Shown here piece by piece: positions 7,999 through 16,617 of a DNA stretch of 64,000 nucleotides. This DNA is from Solirubrobacter soli DSM 22325 (GTDB lineage Bacteria > Actinomycetota > Thermoleophilia > Solirubrobacterales > Solirubrobacteraceae). The stretch is from positions 62,001 to 126,000 of the forward strand of contig NZ_AUIK01000020.1 in NCBI RefSeq assembly GCF_000423665.1, written 5' to 3'. The stretch's first letter is position 1. The number at the start of each line of letters is the position of its first letter. A program made the translations under genes and the position numbers. A model generated the notes under the pieces. That model did not search any database and had not been told where the DNA came from. It worked only from the letters and a program-made list of their open reading frames with translations.

Positions 7999-8718
7999 TC
8001 AGGCGACCGTGCCGACCAGCACGCCAACGCCCGCGGTGATCGCCATGGCGACCGAACCCCAGATGACGATCCGGATCGAAGCGCGACGCTTCGGAGCCCC
8101 TCCGAGCCGCGCGCCAAGATCCCCGAGCCATCCAAGCGCGATCAGCGTTATCGCCACCGTGCCGCCGATCCGCAACGGCTTCGGAAGCGCGGCGACTGCC
8201 ACCAACGGCAAGGCCGCGCCAGCCGTGAAGGACAGCGCGGACGTCCACGCCGCCTGGAACGGACGAGCCAGTCGCCGCTCGTCCAGACCGAGCTCGTCGC
8301 GCGCGTGCGCCTCGAGTGCCCCCTTGCGCGAGAGTGCCTCCGCCACGTGGCTCGCCAGCTCCGGCGTAAGACCTCGCCGTTCGTAGATCCTGGCGAGCTC
8401 GATCAGCTCGCCCTTGGGATCGCTGAGCAGCTCGCGTTGCTCGAGCCGGATATCGGCGCGCTCGGCGTCGCGTTGTGAGCTGACCGAGACGTACTCGCCC
8501 GCGGCCATCGACAGCGCCCCCGCGGCCAGTCCGGCCACCCCGGCGGTGACGATCGCGGCACCCGATGCGCCGGACGCCGCGACGCCGAGCACGAGGCACG
8601 CCGTCGAGACGATGCCGTCGTTCGCGCCGAGCACCGCCGCGCGCAGCCAGTTGGAACGGTGGCTGAGATGCACCGCGGGATGCCGCGTAGAAGCGCGCAC
8701 GCCGAGTCGACCGTACAC
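7999..8718 (-). CDS. VIT1/CCC1-family transporter, copy 1
   Basis: Up to 239 residues from a GTG at 8718; the true start may be a few codons later because the GGGAGG motif overlaps that GTG. The family signature SNWLRAAVLGANDGIVSTA lies near residue 22, followed by a helix, AGALSMAAGEYVSVSSQRDAE, a charged cytoplasmic helical segment, and three further membrane helices. Family members move Fe2+/Mn2+ across membranes. It is strongly similar to the protein at 52196-52900. The gene follows the CPA antiporter by 6 bp, suggesting co-transcription and a role in metal or ion homeostasis. Confidence 0.9.
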   Translation of the reverse strand: MYGRLGVRASTRHPAVHLSHRSNWLRAAVLGANDGIVSTACLVLGVAASGASGAAIVTAGVAGLAAGALSMAAGEYVSVSSQRDAERADIRLEQRELLSDPKGELIELARIYERRGLTPELASHVAEALSRKGALEAHARDELGLDERRLARPFQAAWTSALSFTAGAALPLVAVAALPKPLRIGGTVAITLIALGWLGDLGARLGGAPKRRASIRIVIWGSVAMAITAGVGVLVGTVA

Positions 8719-8724
8719 CTCCCG

Positions 8725-9894
8725 TCAGCCCGCTTCGAGCGCTGGCCGCGGCGCACTCGCCGATGGCTTCGTGCGACGGCTGAGCAGGTCCGTTCCGAGC
8801 GCGCAGAAGCCGAGCGTCGTCAGTGCCGCGAGCGTCAACGCGGCGCCCAGGCCCGGAGTGATGACGTGTTCTTGGAGGCCGATCTGGACCACCGCCGCGG
8901 GCACGCCGAGCTGGGCCGTCGCGACGAGGGCCGCCGCGGGCGGCTGTCGCGTGGCCACCGCAGCGATGGCGTGAACGGCGAGATTGAGCACGATCAACAC
9001 GCCCGTCACGATCAGCAGATGGGGGTGGTCGACCAGCGCACTTACATCCAGCCGTGCGCCGAGCACGACGAAGAACAGCGGGACGAAGAAGCCTTCCGCG
9101 ACGCCGCGGACCTGACCCGACAGGCGCTTCGGTCCTCCGATCCCGGCCACGACGAGGCCCATGGCGAACCCACCGAGGAGGACGCTGGCGCCGCTCTCCT
9201 CGGCAATCCACGCCAGGCCGAAGAGCACCGCCAGTGCGAGCCGCAGATCCAGCGCCCAGCCGCGGCGCTTTGAGCGCTTGCGCAGACGGTGGACCCACGG
9301 CCGCGGGCGGAGCGAGCGGGCGACATAGAAGACGATCAGCGCACACGCGGCGATGAGCAGGCCGCCGAATGCAATATTGACGACCCGGCTCGGCTGCAAC
9401 ACCAGAGGAACGGCGAGGATCGCGGTCACGTCGGCGACGGTGACCTGGGCGATGACGACCAGCGCCTCCGGGCCGTCGAGCCTTCGTTCCTGCAACGTGG
9501 GCAGCACGATCGCCGCCGAGCCCGAGGCCAGGACCACGCCGTACACCGCGGCATGGCCGGTCCCGGTCAGCTCGCCCGCGACCAATGCACCGACGGAGGC
9601 GGCGATCGCTGCCACGCCCGCCGCCAGCGCGCCCCGCCCGAGGGCGCGCCGCAGCCGCCGATCGCGCAGCGGAATGTGCATCCCCACGGTCAGCATCAGC
9701 ATGGCGAACCCGGCCTGCGCCAGAAACGACACCGTCGCGTCGTCGGCCTGGATGACATTCAGGCCGCTGCGGCCGAGGATCACGCCGGCGAGGATCTCGC
9801 CGGCCACGACCGGCACGAACACTCGCCGGCTGGCCGCCAGCAGCGGACCGGCCAGACCGGCGGCCACGATCAGGGCGAGGTCGCCGAGGCTCAC
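8725..9894 (-). CDS. CPA2-type cation:proton antiporter
   Basis: A 389-residue, highly hydrophobic protein with about twelve membrane segments and the monovalent cation:proton antiporter layout: VVAGEILAGVILGRSGL near residue 30, then a long transport core. No TrkA-N (RCK) domain follows, so it is the membrane part only. The start is probably GTG 9894. It exchanges Na+ or K+ for H+ in the plasma membrane by family analogy; ion specificity is not readable. It is followed 6 bp later by the VIT transporter. Confidence 0.88.
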   Translation of the reverse strand: MSLGDLALIVAAGLAGPLLAASRRVFVPVVAGEILAGVILGRSGLNVIQADDATVSFLAQAGFAMLMLTVGMHIPLRDRRLRRALGRGALAAGVAAIAASVGALVAGELTGTGHAAVYGVVLASGSAAIVLPTLQERRLDGPEALVVIAQVTVADVTAILAVPLVLQPSRVVNIAFGGLLIAACALIVFYVARSLRPRPWVHRLRKRSKRRGWALDLRLALAVLFGLAWIAEESGASVLLGGFAMGLVVAGIGGPKRLSGQVRGVAEGFFVPLFFVVLGARLDVSALVDHPHLLIVTGVLIVLNLAVHAIAAVATRQPPAAALVATAQLGVPAAVVQIGLQEHVITPGLGAALTLAALTTLGFCALGTDLLSRRTKPSASAPRPALEAG

Positions 9895-10080
9895 CGGGCG
9901 AGCCTACGCTGCGCGTGCCCGGACGTTGAAGCGCGGAGCAACTCCGCGAGCCGCAAGAGAGGTGGTAGCCGCACGCAGCGGCGGCAGGGGGCCACCGCCG
10001 GGCCGGGCCGGGCGCTATCTCGGCACACATTCGCTGGTCGACTATCTCGCGCTCTTCGAGTGCCTGCTGTTCAACGCTGA

Positions 10081-10724
<644 letters not shown>

Positions 10725-10779
10725 TCTCCCGGCCCGTGCCGGACGTCGTCGATTCACTCGAGGGGCAGCTTCTCTTAGC

Positions 10780-10824
10780 TGTCGCGACAAGTAGGCGACG
10801 AGACCCTGGTCTCTTATCGCGACA
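10780..10824. repeat. Nested inverted repeat
   Basis: Outer arms TGTCGCGA (10780-10787) and TCGCGACA (10817-10824) enclose inner arms GAGACC (10800-10805) and GGTCTC (10808-10813) with a 2-nt centre. The two sides are unequal in spacing (12 versus 3 nt). It could be a protein-binding or recombination site next to the tRNA-like remnant. Confidence 0.5.
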
Positions 10825-10916
10825 ACATCCAGATCGTCCAGAGCGTCCAATGTGTTCACCGGCGTGGACGGAATCGACCGCATAGAACGAAACGACACGC
10901 ATCGCGCAGGCGCGAA

Positions 10917-10974
10917 CCAGGTTGAGGGCCCCGTCCGGGCTAACCGGGTGGAGGTTCGAGTCCTCTTCGGCGCA
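10917..10974 (+). other. tRNA-like 3' half (remnant or attachment-site scar)
   Basis: A good T arm is present, GGAGG-TTCGAGT-CCTCT (10950-10966), followed by TCGGCGC and A, as in the 3' acceptor strand, and then a terminator. Upstream are a class II-like extra arm (CCGG-GCTAA-CCGG) and a leucine-like anticodon loop, TTGAGGG (10922-10928). No 5' acceptor strand GCGCCGA occurs in the preceding ~100 nt and the anticodon stem pairs poorly. It is therefore not an intact tRNA. Confidence 0.5.
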
Positions 10975-10980
10975 TTGCAC

Positions 10981-11006
10981 GAAAGCCCCGCACCCGCGGG
11001 GCTTTC
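10981..11006 (+). terminator. Strong hairpin terminator after the tRNA-like segment
   Basis: GAAAGCCCCGC (10981-10991) pairs perfectly with GCGGGGCTTTC (10996-11006) around a 4-nt loop. It is the type commonly found directly after actinobacterial tRNA genes. Confidence 0.75.
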
Positions 11007-11044
11007 GCCGTTCATCGGCTGCTGGACGGCCTGGCCCCCGGCGG

Positions 11045-12109
11045 CTAGGAGCCGACCGCGACGAGCACTTTGACCTCGGCGCCCTGGGGATCGGCGAGGA
11101 CGTCGAAGCCGCCGCTCACGACATCGCCCGCCTCGACCCGAGCCGTGATCACGTCCTGAACCGGCAGGTCGCCGTTCGCGATCAGCGCGGCGATCCGCGG
11201 CCAGTCGTAGACCTTGTAGCACCAGGTCCCTTCGATGGTGAGGTCGTTGAGTGACCAGAGCATCGGGTCGACCTCGGTGGTGCCGACGTGCAGACCGGTC
11301 TGGACGACGACGCCCGCGCGCCGGGTCGCGCGCACGCAGTCCGAGAGCGCGCGGCCGTTGCCAGCGCACTCGATCGCGACGTCGACGCCGACGCCGCCGG
11401 TGCGCGCGCGTAGCGTTTGCACGATGTCCTGGGCGGTGGGATCGAGAATGTCCGACGGCGCGAGCTTCTCAGCGTGCGCGCGGCGCTGGGCGTTGGGCTC
11501 TGAGAGGTAGACCGCGGCGGCGCCGGCTGCCTTGGCGCAGAGCACGGCGAGCGCGCCGATCGGGCCGCCACCAGTGACCAGGACGGTGTCTCCTGGGCCG
11601 ACCTTCCCGCGCTCGACGCCGTACATCGCGACCGCGGCGGGTTCGATCAGCGCGCCTTGCTCGTACGACAGCGACTCGGGGATCACCGCGGCCTGGTACT
11701 CGAGCACGATCGCCTGCTCGCCCAGCCCGCCCCACGCCCAGCTGAGTCCGACGCAGCCCATCTTCTCGCAGAGGTGGTTGAGCCCGCGCACGCAGAAGTA
11801 GCACTGCCCGCAGTAGGCGAGCGGCATGATCGCGACGCGGTCGCCGACCGCCACGGTCCGGACGTCCTCGCCGATCGCGAGCACGTCGGCCGAGAACTCG
11901 TGCCCGAGGATCTGCGGGTTCTGTGCGCCGGTCAGCGGGTGTGGCTCGACGGGCGTGACGATCGGGCCGGCAACGTACTCGTGCAGGTCCGTGCCGCAGA
12001 TTCCGCACCAGCGCGGCTGGACGAGGATCTCGTGCCCGTGGGGCGCCGGCGGGTCCGGGACGTCCTCGACGCGGATGTCCCGGCGACCGTGGAAGCGAAC
12101 CGCACGCAT
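11045..12109 (-). CDS. Zinc-dependent medium-chain alcohol dehydrogenase (butanediol/polyol type)
   Basis: A 354-residue MDR enzyme. Catalytic-zinc ligands are visible in GICGTDLHEY (near residue 36) and LGHEFSADV (near 69). The structural-zinc four-Cys lobe is CGQCYFCVRGLNHLC. The NAD(P) site is VTGGGPIGALAV near residue 178. The closest family feel is 2,3-butanediol or sorbitol dehydrogenase. It is the last gene of the ten-gene operon, starting 3 bp after the EboE-like gene, and probably oxidises a secondary alcohol of the pathway substrate. Confidence 0.93.
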   Translation of the reverse strand: MRAVRFHGRRDIRVEDVPDPPAPHGHEILVQPRWCGICGTDLHEYVAGPIVTPVEPHPLTGAQNPQILGHEFSADVLAIGEDVRTVAVGDRVAIMPLAYCGQCYFCVRGLNHLCEKMGCVGLSWAWGGLGEQAIVLEYQAAVIPESLSYEQGALIEPAAVAMYGVERGKVGPGDTVLVTGGGPIGALAVLCAKAAGAAAVYLSEPNAQRRAHAEKLAPSDILDPTAQDIVQTLRARTGGVGVDVAIECAGNGRALSDCVRATRRAGVVVQTGLHVGTTEVDPMLWSLNDLTIEGTWCYKVYDWPRIAALIANGDLPVQDVITARVEAGDVVSGGFDVLADPQGAEVKVLVAVGS

Positions 12110-12112
12110 GTA

Positions 12113-13345
12113 TCAGCCCTCCAGAGCGGTGGTCAGTGGGCGCTGGCCGAGCTCGGCCGCCGCCCATTCGATCTCACGTGAGACGTAGTCGACGATGTCT
12201 CCCGTCTTGAACTCGTCGGGAAGCACGTCGAACGTATACGTCTCGATCTCCACGTGTCGTGACAGCGGGCGCTCTCGATGCAGGGCGAGTGCGTCGGAGG
12301 TCTGCGCGCGGGTCGTCTGCACCGCCCCGAGGTGCCCGAGGAAGATCGGCACGTGGAAGTGGATGCGCCATTCACGCGGCGCTCCGCCTGGGTCGGCGGC
12401 GTACGCGGCCAGCGCGTCCTCGAGGTTCAGGTAGTGCGTGATCGCGCTGCCGCGGCGTTCGACGGTCTGGGTCAGGTAGATCGTGCCGGCGAAGCGCTCC
12501 AAGCGCTCGACCTCGTCCGGGCGGACCTCGGGCACGCGCAGCGCGGCGGCGAGCTGGAACTTGAAGATCGGGATGCCCGCGTCCACCAGCTTGTTCAGCG
12601 CCGGGCGTGGATCCTCGAACTCGACGGCCTGGTGGCCGACGTCGTAGACGAGGCCGATGTGGCGGCGCAACGCGGCCGTGGCCTCTGACACGGGGAGGCC
12701 GGCGAGCGCGGCCAGTGTGCGCGCCGCGTCGCCGCTGTAGAGGTGGTTCGCGAAGTAGTCGATCGCCTCGTCCGCGGTTTCGACGAAGCAGGCCGGCTCT
12801 GGCTCGATCGCGAGCGTGATCGTCTTGCCCGTACGGCGCTCGAGCTCGACCAGGTGCGCCGCGACGCGCAGCACGTTGCGGCGGTAGGAGTCGATCACGT
12901 CCGGCCCCGTGACCTTGGGCTTGAAACCCATCGGGGGCGTCTGGATCGACGGCTGGACCTCCGCGGGGGAGATCTCGGCCAGGAGGTCCGCGACCTGGCA
13001 CGTGTAACGCACGCGGTCCTCGGTCTCCCAGTCGGGCTCGTACACGCGCTCCTTGACCAGCACGTCCTTGAAGCCGCCGTAGACGAACGCGTTGACGGTG
13101 AACACGTAGAGGTCGTTCTCGAGCAGGAACGTGCGCAGGGCGTCGCGCGCTGCGGCGTCGGCGGCAAGCGTCGCCGCGGACGCTGCCGAAACGCGCAGAC
13201 AGAGACCGAACGGCGCGTCCGGTGACACGCGGGCCTTCACGCGTGGGACGTAGGTGGTGAGGCTCTCCCACAGCTGGTCCAACGTGTCGCCGGGATGGAC
13301 GAGCATCGAGTACGTCAGGTGGCCGAGCCCGTTGCCGAGCCGCAT
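12113..13345 (-). CDS. EboE-like TIM-barrel protein (sugar-isomerase fold)
   Basis: A 410-residue protein. The N-terminus (GHLTYSMLVHPGDT, then SPDAPFGLCLRVS and LYVFTVNAFVYGGFKD) and the VKERVYEPDW segment match the EboE family of AP-endonuclease-2/xylose-isomerase-like TIM barrels. Glu and His residues typical of a metal site occur in LAIEPEPACF and VYDVGHQAVEFEDP. EboE is known from ebo clusters linked to metabolite traffic, for example with scytonemin, but its reaction is unknown. Here it sits between two alcohol dehydrogenases (start overlaps the upstream stop as TGATG), which favours an isomerase or epimerase role in catabolism. No other ebo gene is nearby. Confidence 0.75.
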   Translation of the reverse strand: MRLGNGLGHLTYSMLVHPGDTLDQLWESLTTYVPRVKARVSPDAPFGLCLRVSAASAATLAADAAARDALRTFLLENDLYVFTVNAFVYGGFKDVLVKERVYEPDWETEDRVRYTCQVADLLAEISPAEVQPSIQTPPMGFKPKVTGPDVIDSYRRNVLRVAAHLVELERRTGKTITLAIEPEPACFVETADEAIDYFANHLYSGDAARTLAALAGLPVSEATAALRRHIGLVYDVGHQAVEFEDPRPALNKLVDAGIPIFKFQLAAALRVPEVRPDEVERLERFAGTIYLTQTVERRGSAITHYLNLEDALAAYAADPGGAPREWRIHFHVPIFLGHLGAVQTTRAQTSDALALHRERPLSRHVEIETYTFDVLPDEFKTGDIVDYVSREIEWAAAELGQRPLTTALEG

Positions 13346-14427
13346 CAGTAGCGCGCCGGTCGAGTGGTCGCCGCCGACGGATCGAACAGCGCCTTGATGC
13401 GATCACTGGAGCCGTTGGCGAGGGGGCGGATGCCGGCGTCGAGCACATCGTCGAGCGGCAGCACGTCGGGCGCCACGTCCGCCCAGCCCACCTCACGCGC
13501 AGCGAGCAAGCGCAGCGCTTCCGGGAAATCGTCGGCGACGACGTGGGCGACCGTGCCGATCAACTCGAGCTCGTCGAGCGTGACCCGCGCCATGTCGACC
13601 GGCGGCGGGGCCTTCTGCACTCCGACGGCGACGATGCGCCCGCCGCGAGGCGCCAGCCGCAGCGCCTGTTCGAGGGCCACCGCCGCGCCCGAGGCCTCGA
13701 AGATCACGTCCGGGGCGCGGTCGAGCGCCTCTTCCAACGTCTCTCCCGCACTCACGTCGACCGTGCGGGCCGCGCCGAGCGCCGCGGCGATCTCGAGCTT
13801 CTGCGGGTCGGTGTCCGCGACCACGACGGTGGCGCCCATCGCGCTCGCGGCGTAGGTGAGGAATGAGCCGATGCCACCGACCCCGATGATCGCGGCCAAT
13901 TCGCCGTCCGCAACACGACCACGGCGAGCAGCGTGGACGGCGATCGCCATGGGCTGTGCGAGCGCGGCGGCGTCAGCGCCGAGGCCGTAGGCGCCGGCGT
14001 CGAAGCAGATGGCCGCCGGTGCCAGTACCGCCTCGGCCAGACCGCCGTCCTGATGGAACCCGATCGTGGCGTATGTGGTGCAGAGGTTCGTCCGGCCGTC
14101 GCGGCACGGCCCGCACGTACCGCACGACATCCCGGCGCCGCACGCGACGAGCACGCCGGGTCGCAGGTCGTCGACGCCGTCGCCAACGGCCGTGACCTCG
14201 CCCGCGAACTCGTGCCCGAGCGTCAGCGGGCCCACATGTCCGGTGACCGGGTGCGGGGTGTCGAGCGGCCGGACGAGGACAGGGCCCTGCTTGTACTCGA
14301 GGCCGTCGGTGCCGCAGATGCCGACCGTGCTGACCCGGAGTAGGACCTGTCCCGGGCCGGGCGCGGGCAGGCCGTCGACCTGCTCGACGCGGACGTCGCC
14401 TGCGCCGTGGAAACGAACCGCCTTCAT
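13345..14427 (-). CDS. Zinc-dependent alcohol dehydrogenase, second copy in operon
   Basis: A 360-residue MDR enzyme starting at MKAVRFHGAGDVRVEQ (ATG 14427, which overlaps the E1-beta stop as ATGA). Ligand motifs are GICGTDGLEY and LGHEFAGEV, the structural-zinc lobe is CGTCGPCRDGRTNLC, and the nucleotide site is IIGVGGIGSFLTYAASA near residue 175. It is only moderately similar to the enzyme at 11045, so the pair may act on successive or stereo-isomeric alcohols. The upstream extension of the open frame is read-through of the neighbour. Confidence 0.92.
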   Translation of the reverse strand: MKAVRFHGAGDVRVEQVDGLPAPGPGQVLLRVSTVGICGTDGLEYKQGPVLVRPLDTPHPVTGHVGPLTLGHEFAGEVTAVGDGVDDLRPGVLVACGAGMSCGTCGPCRDGRTNLCTTYATIGFHQDGGLAEAVLAPAAICFDAGAYGLGADAAALAQPMAIAVHAARRGRVADGELAAIIGVGGIGSFLTYAASAMGATVVVADTDPQKLEIAAALGAARTVDVSAGETLEEALDRAPDVIFEASGAAVALEQALRLAPRGGRIVAVGVQKAPPPVDMARVTLDELELIGTVAHVVADDFPEALRLLAAREVGWADVAPDVLPLDDVLDAGIRPLANGSSDRIKALFDPSAATTRPARY

Positions 14428-15389
14428 CCGAGCCGCTCCTTGATGTTCGCGGCGATCGTCTCCGCCGAAGGCAGGAAGTCGGCCTCGAGCGGTGGGCTGT
14501 ACGGGATCGGCTGGTCGGGGGTGGCGATTCGCCAAGCGTCGTCGAGATCATGGAGGGCCTCCTCGACCACACGGGCCAGCACTTCGCCCGCCCAACCGCC
14601 TGTGCGCGGCCCCTCCTCGACGACGACGATGCGGTTGGTCTTGGCCACCGATGCCAAGACCGTGTCCATGTCGAGTGGGCGCAGCGTGCGCAGGTCGATC
14701 ACCTCGGCGTCGATGCTGTCGTCGGCCAGCTTCGCCGCGGCGTCGAGGCAGTCGGTCACCGACTTCATCGCCGAGACGAGCGTCACGTCGGCGCCCGCGC
14801 GCCGAACCTCCGCGCGGCCCAGTTCGGCGGCGGCGCCGTTGACCTCTCCCTTGACCGAGTACAGGCGCTTGTGCTCGAGGAAGAGCACTGGGTTGTCGTC
14901 GCGGATCGAGGCTTTCAACAGCGCCTTCGCGTCGCCCGGCGTCGACGGCGCGACGATCTTCAACCCCGGCACCCCCATGAACCAGCTGGCCGGGTTCTGC
15001 GAGTGGATCGCGCCGAAGTTGCCGCCCGCACCGAGCGTCGAGCGCACGACCAATGGCACCGACGCCTGCTCGTTGGACAGGTACCAGTACTTCGCCGCCT
15101 GGTTGACGATCGCGTCCATCGCCAGCGGCAGGAAGTCGCCGAACATGATCTCGATCACCGGGCGCAGGCCGTTGACCGCGGCGCCGAACGCCGCCCCGGA
15201 GATGACCAACTCTGAGATCGGCGTGTCGAAGACGCGGTCGGCGCCATGGCGTTCGCGCAGCCCCGGCGTGACCGCGAACACGCCGCCGGGTTTGGCGACG
15301 TCCTCGCCGAAGAACACGACTGACGGATCACGCTCGAGCTCCTCGTCGAGCGCGTCGCGGATCGCCTTGCGGAACTCGATGGTCTCCAC
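14424..15389 (-). CDS. 2-oxoacid (acetoin/pyruvate-type) dehydrogenase E1 beta subunit
   Basis: A 321-residue transketolase-type E1 beta chain from GTG 15389 (VETIEFRKAIRDALDEEL), chosen because AGGAGG lies 6 nt upstream. Motifs are FGEDVAKPGGVFAVTPGL, RVFDTPISE, GAIHSQNPASWF and the C-terminal domain with LVSAMKSVTDCL. With E1 alpha it forms the thiamine-diphosphate decarboxylase that transfers an acyl group to E2 lipoyl-lysine. Order and context (alcohol dehydrogenases, SDRs) favour the acetoin dehydrogenase group, but pyruvate or branched-chain specificity cannot be excluded. Confidence 0.93.
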   Translation of the reverse strand: METIEFRKAIRDALDEELERDPSVVFFGEDVAKPGGVFAVTPGLRERHGADRVFDTPISELVISGAAFGAAVNGLRPVIEIMFGDFLPLAMDAIVNQAAKYWYLSNEQASVPLVVRSTLGAGGNFGAIHSQNPASWFMGVPGLKIVAPSTPGDAKALLKASIRDDNPVLFLEHKRLYSVKGEVNGAAAELGRAEVRRAGADVTLVSAMKSVTDCLDAAAKLADDSIDAEVIDLRTLRPLDMDTVLASVAKTNRIVVVEEGPRTGGWAGEVLARVVEEALHDLDDAWRIATPDQPIPYSPPLEADFLPSAETIAANIKERLG

Positions 15390-15399
15390 GGGTTTCCTC

Positions 15400-16617
15400 C
15401 TACACGAGCAGTCGAAGTGGCTCCTGCAGCCCCGCGCGGACGTCCGCAAGGAACGCCGCAGCATCCGCTCCGTAGAGGATCCGGTGGTCGGAGCACAGCG
15501 TGAGCGTCATCACATGTCCGAGCCGCAGCTCACCATCGCGTACGACGGGACCCGGCTCGAGCGCGCCGACCGCGAGGATCGCCGCCTGCGGCGGGTTGAC
15601 GACGGCGGTGAACCGCGTGACGCCGAACATCCCGAGGTTCGAGATCGTGAACGTCCCGCCGGCCAGCTCGGGCGGTGTGAGCTCGCCGTTTCGCGCGCGC
15701 TCGGCCAGCCGCCGCGTCTCGGCGGCGATCGTGCCGATCGACTTGACGTCGGCGTCGGTGACGACCGGTACGAGGAGCGCGTCCTCGGCCGCGACCGCCA
15801 CGCCGATGTTGACGCGCGTGTAGCGCTCGATCCTGCCGTCGCGGTAGGCGCCGTTCACGCGCGGGTGCGCGGCGAGCGCGCGTGCGCAAGCCTTGATGAC
15901 GAAGTCGTTGTACGACGGCGCCTCGCCAAGGTCGCGCTTGAGCTGCGCCCGCAGCTCGACCAGCGCAGCCGCGTCGACGCGCATCTCGACCTCGAAGTCG
16001 GGGACGGTCGCGCGCGAGTCCGACATCCGCCGCGCGACGGTGGTCTGCAGCCGCGAGAGGTCATCGAACGAGACCGCGCCCTTGGCGCCGTCAGGAGCGG
16101 TGGGCGCGCCCGGCCGTTCGGCAGAAGAGGGCGGCGAGGTCGCGGCCGCGGGCGGCGGCGCGGTGGGCGGGGGCGCCGACGCGGCGGGCGGCGCAGCGGC
16201 GTGGCCCTGCGCGGCACCCGCGCAAGGCGCGGCCGCGGCGCGCTCCACGTCGCGCTTGACCACTCTCCCCCGCGGGCCTGAGCCCGGGAGCAGCGTGGCG
16301 AGGTCGATCGCCAGGTCGGCGGCGATCCGGCGTGCGACGGGCGAGGCCGGGACGCGACCGTTCCCGTCACGCTCCGGGAGCAACTCCGCGAGCGGCGCGC
16401 CGAGCGCGACCGTCTCCCCTACGGCGGCGAGCTGGTGCAAAACGCCGGCGGCCTCGGCTTCGTAAGGCATCGTGGCCTTGTCGGTCTCGATCTCGACGAG
16501 CTCGTCGCCCACCTCGACGACGTCGCCGTCGGCCTTGCACCAGCGGACGATCGTGCCCTCCTCCATCGCATCCGAGAGGCGGGGCATGACGACGAGCGTC
16601 GCGGCCGCGGTCGTCAC
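15400..16617 (-). CDS. Dihydrolipoamide acyltransferase E2 component
   Basis: A 405-residue three-domain protein. The lipoyl domain has its lysine in EIETDKAT near residue 47. The peripheral-subunit-binding domain is VPASPVARRIAADL near 90-125. After a long Ala/Pro linker comes the catalytic CAT domain. The active-site stretch reads SDHRILYGADAA: the His is kept, but the usual DHRxxDG Asp position is Tyr. Start is GTG 16617, overlapping the E1 alpha stop as GTGA; ATG 16587 is a possible alternative. No E3 (lipoamide dehydrogenase) gene lies in the operon, so E3 must be supplied from elsewhere. Confidence 0.93.
   Translation of the reverse strand: MTTAAATLVVMPRLSDAMEEGTIVRWCKADGDVVEVGDELVEIETDKATMPYEAEAAGVLHQLAAVGETVALGAPLAELLPERDGNGRVPASPVARRIAADLAIDLATLLPGSGPRGRVVKRDVERAAAAPCAGAAQGHAAAPPAASAPPPTAPPPAAATSPPSSAERPGAPTAPDGAKGAVSFDDLSRLQTTVARRMSDSRATVPDFEVEMRVDAAALVELRAQLKRDLGEAPSYNDFVIKACARALAAHPRVNGAYRDGRIERYTRVNIGVAVAAEDALLVPVVTDADVKSIGTIAAETRRLAERARNGELTPPELAGGTFTISNLGMFGVTRFTAVVNPPQAAILAVGALEPGPVVRDGELRLGHVMTLTLCSDHRILYGADAAAFLADVRAGLQEPLRLLV

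Larger units (their letters stand above)
10725..11044. other. Intergenic region with nested inverted repeat, tRNA-like segment and terminator
   Basis: No protein gene is convincing. The region contains the elements listed separately at 10780-10824, 10917-10974 and 10981-11006. Confidence 0.6.

Noticed and set aside
10917-10974. Intact leucine tRNA
   Set aside because: No matching 5' acceptor strand or D arm and a poorly paired anticodon stem.
12113-13345. Part of a complete ebo cluster
   Set aside because: No EboA, B, C, D or F gene is present in the window; only the EboE-like protein is found.
14407-16281. Plus-strand 624-residue open frame
   Set aside because: Antisense to the E1-beta and E2 genes; low-complexity composition typical of high-GC shadow frames.
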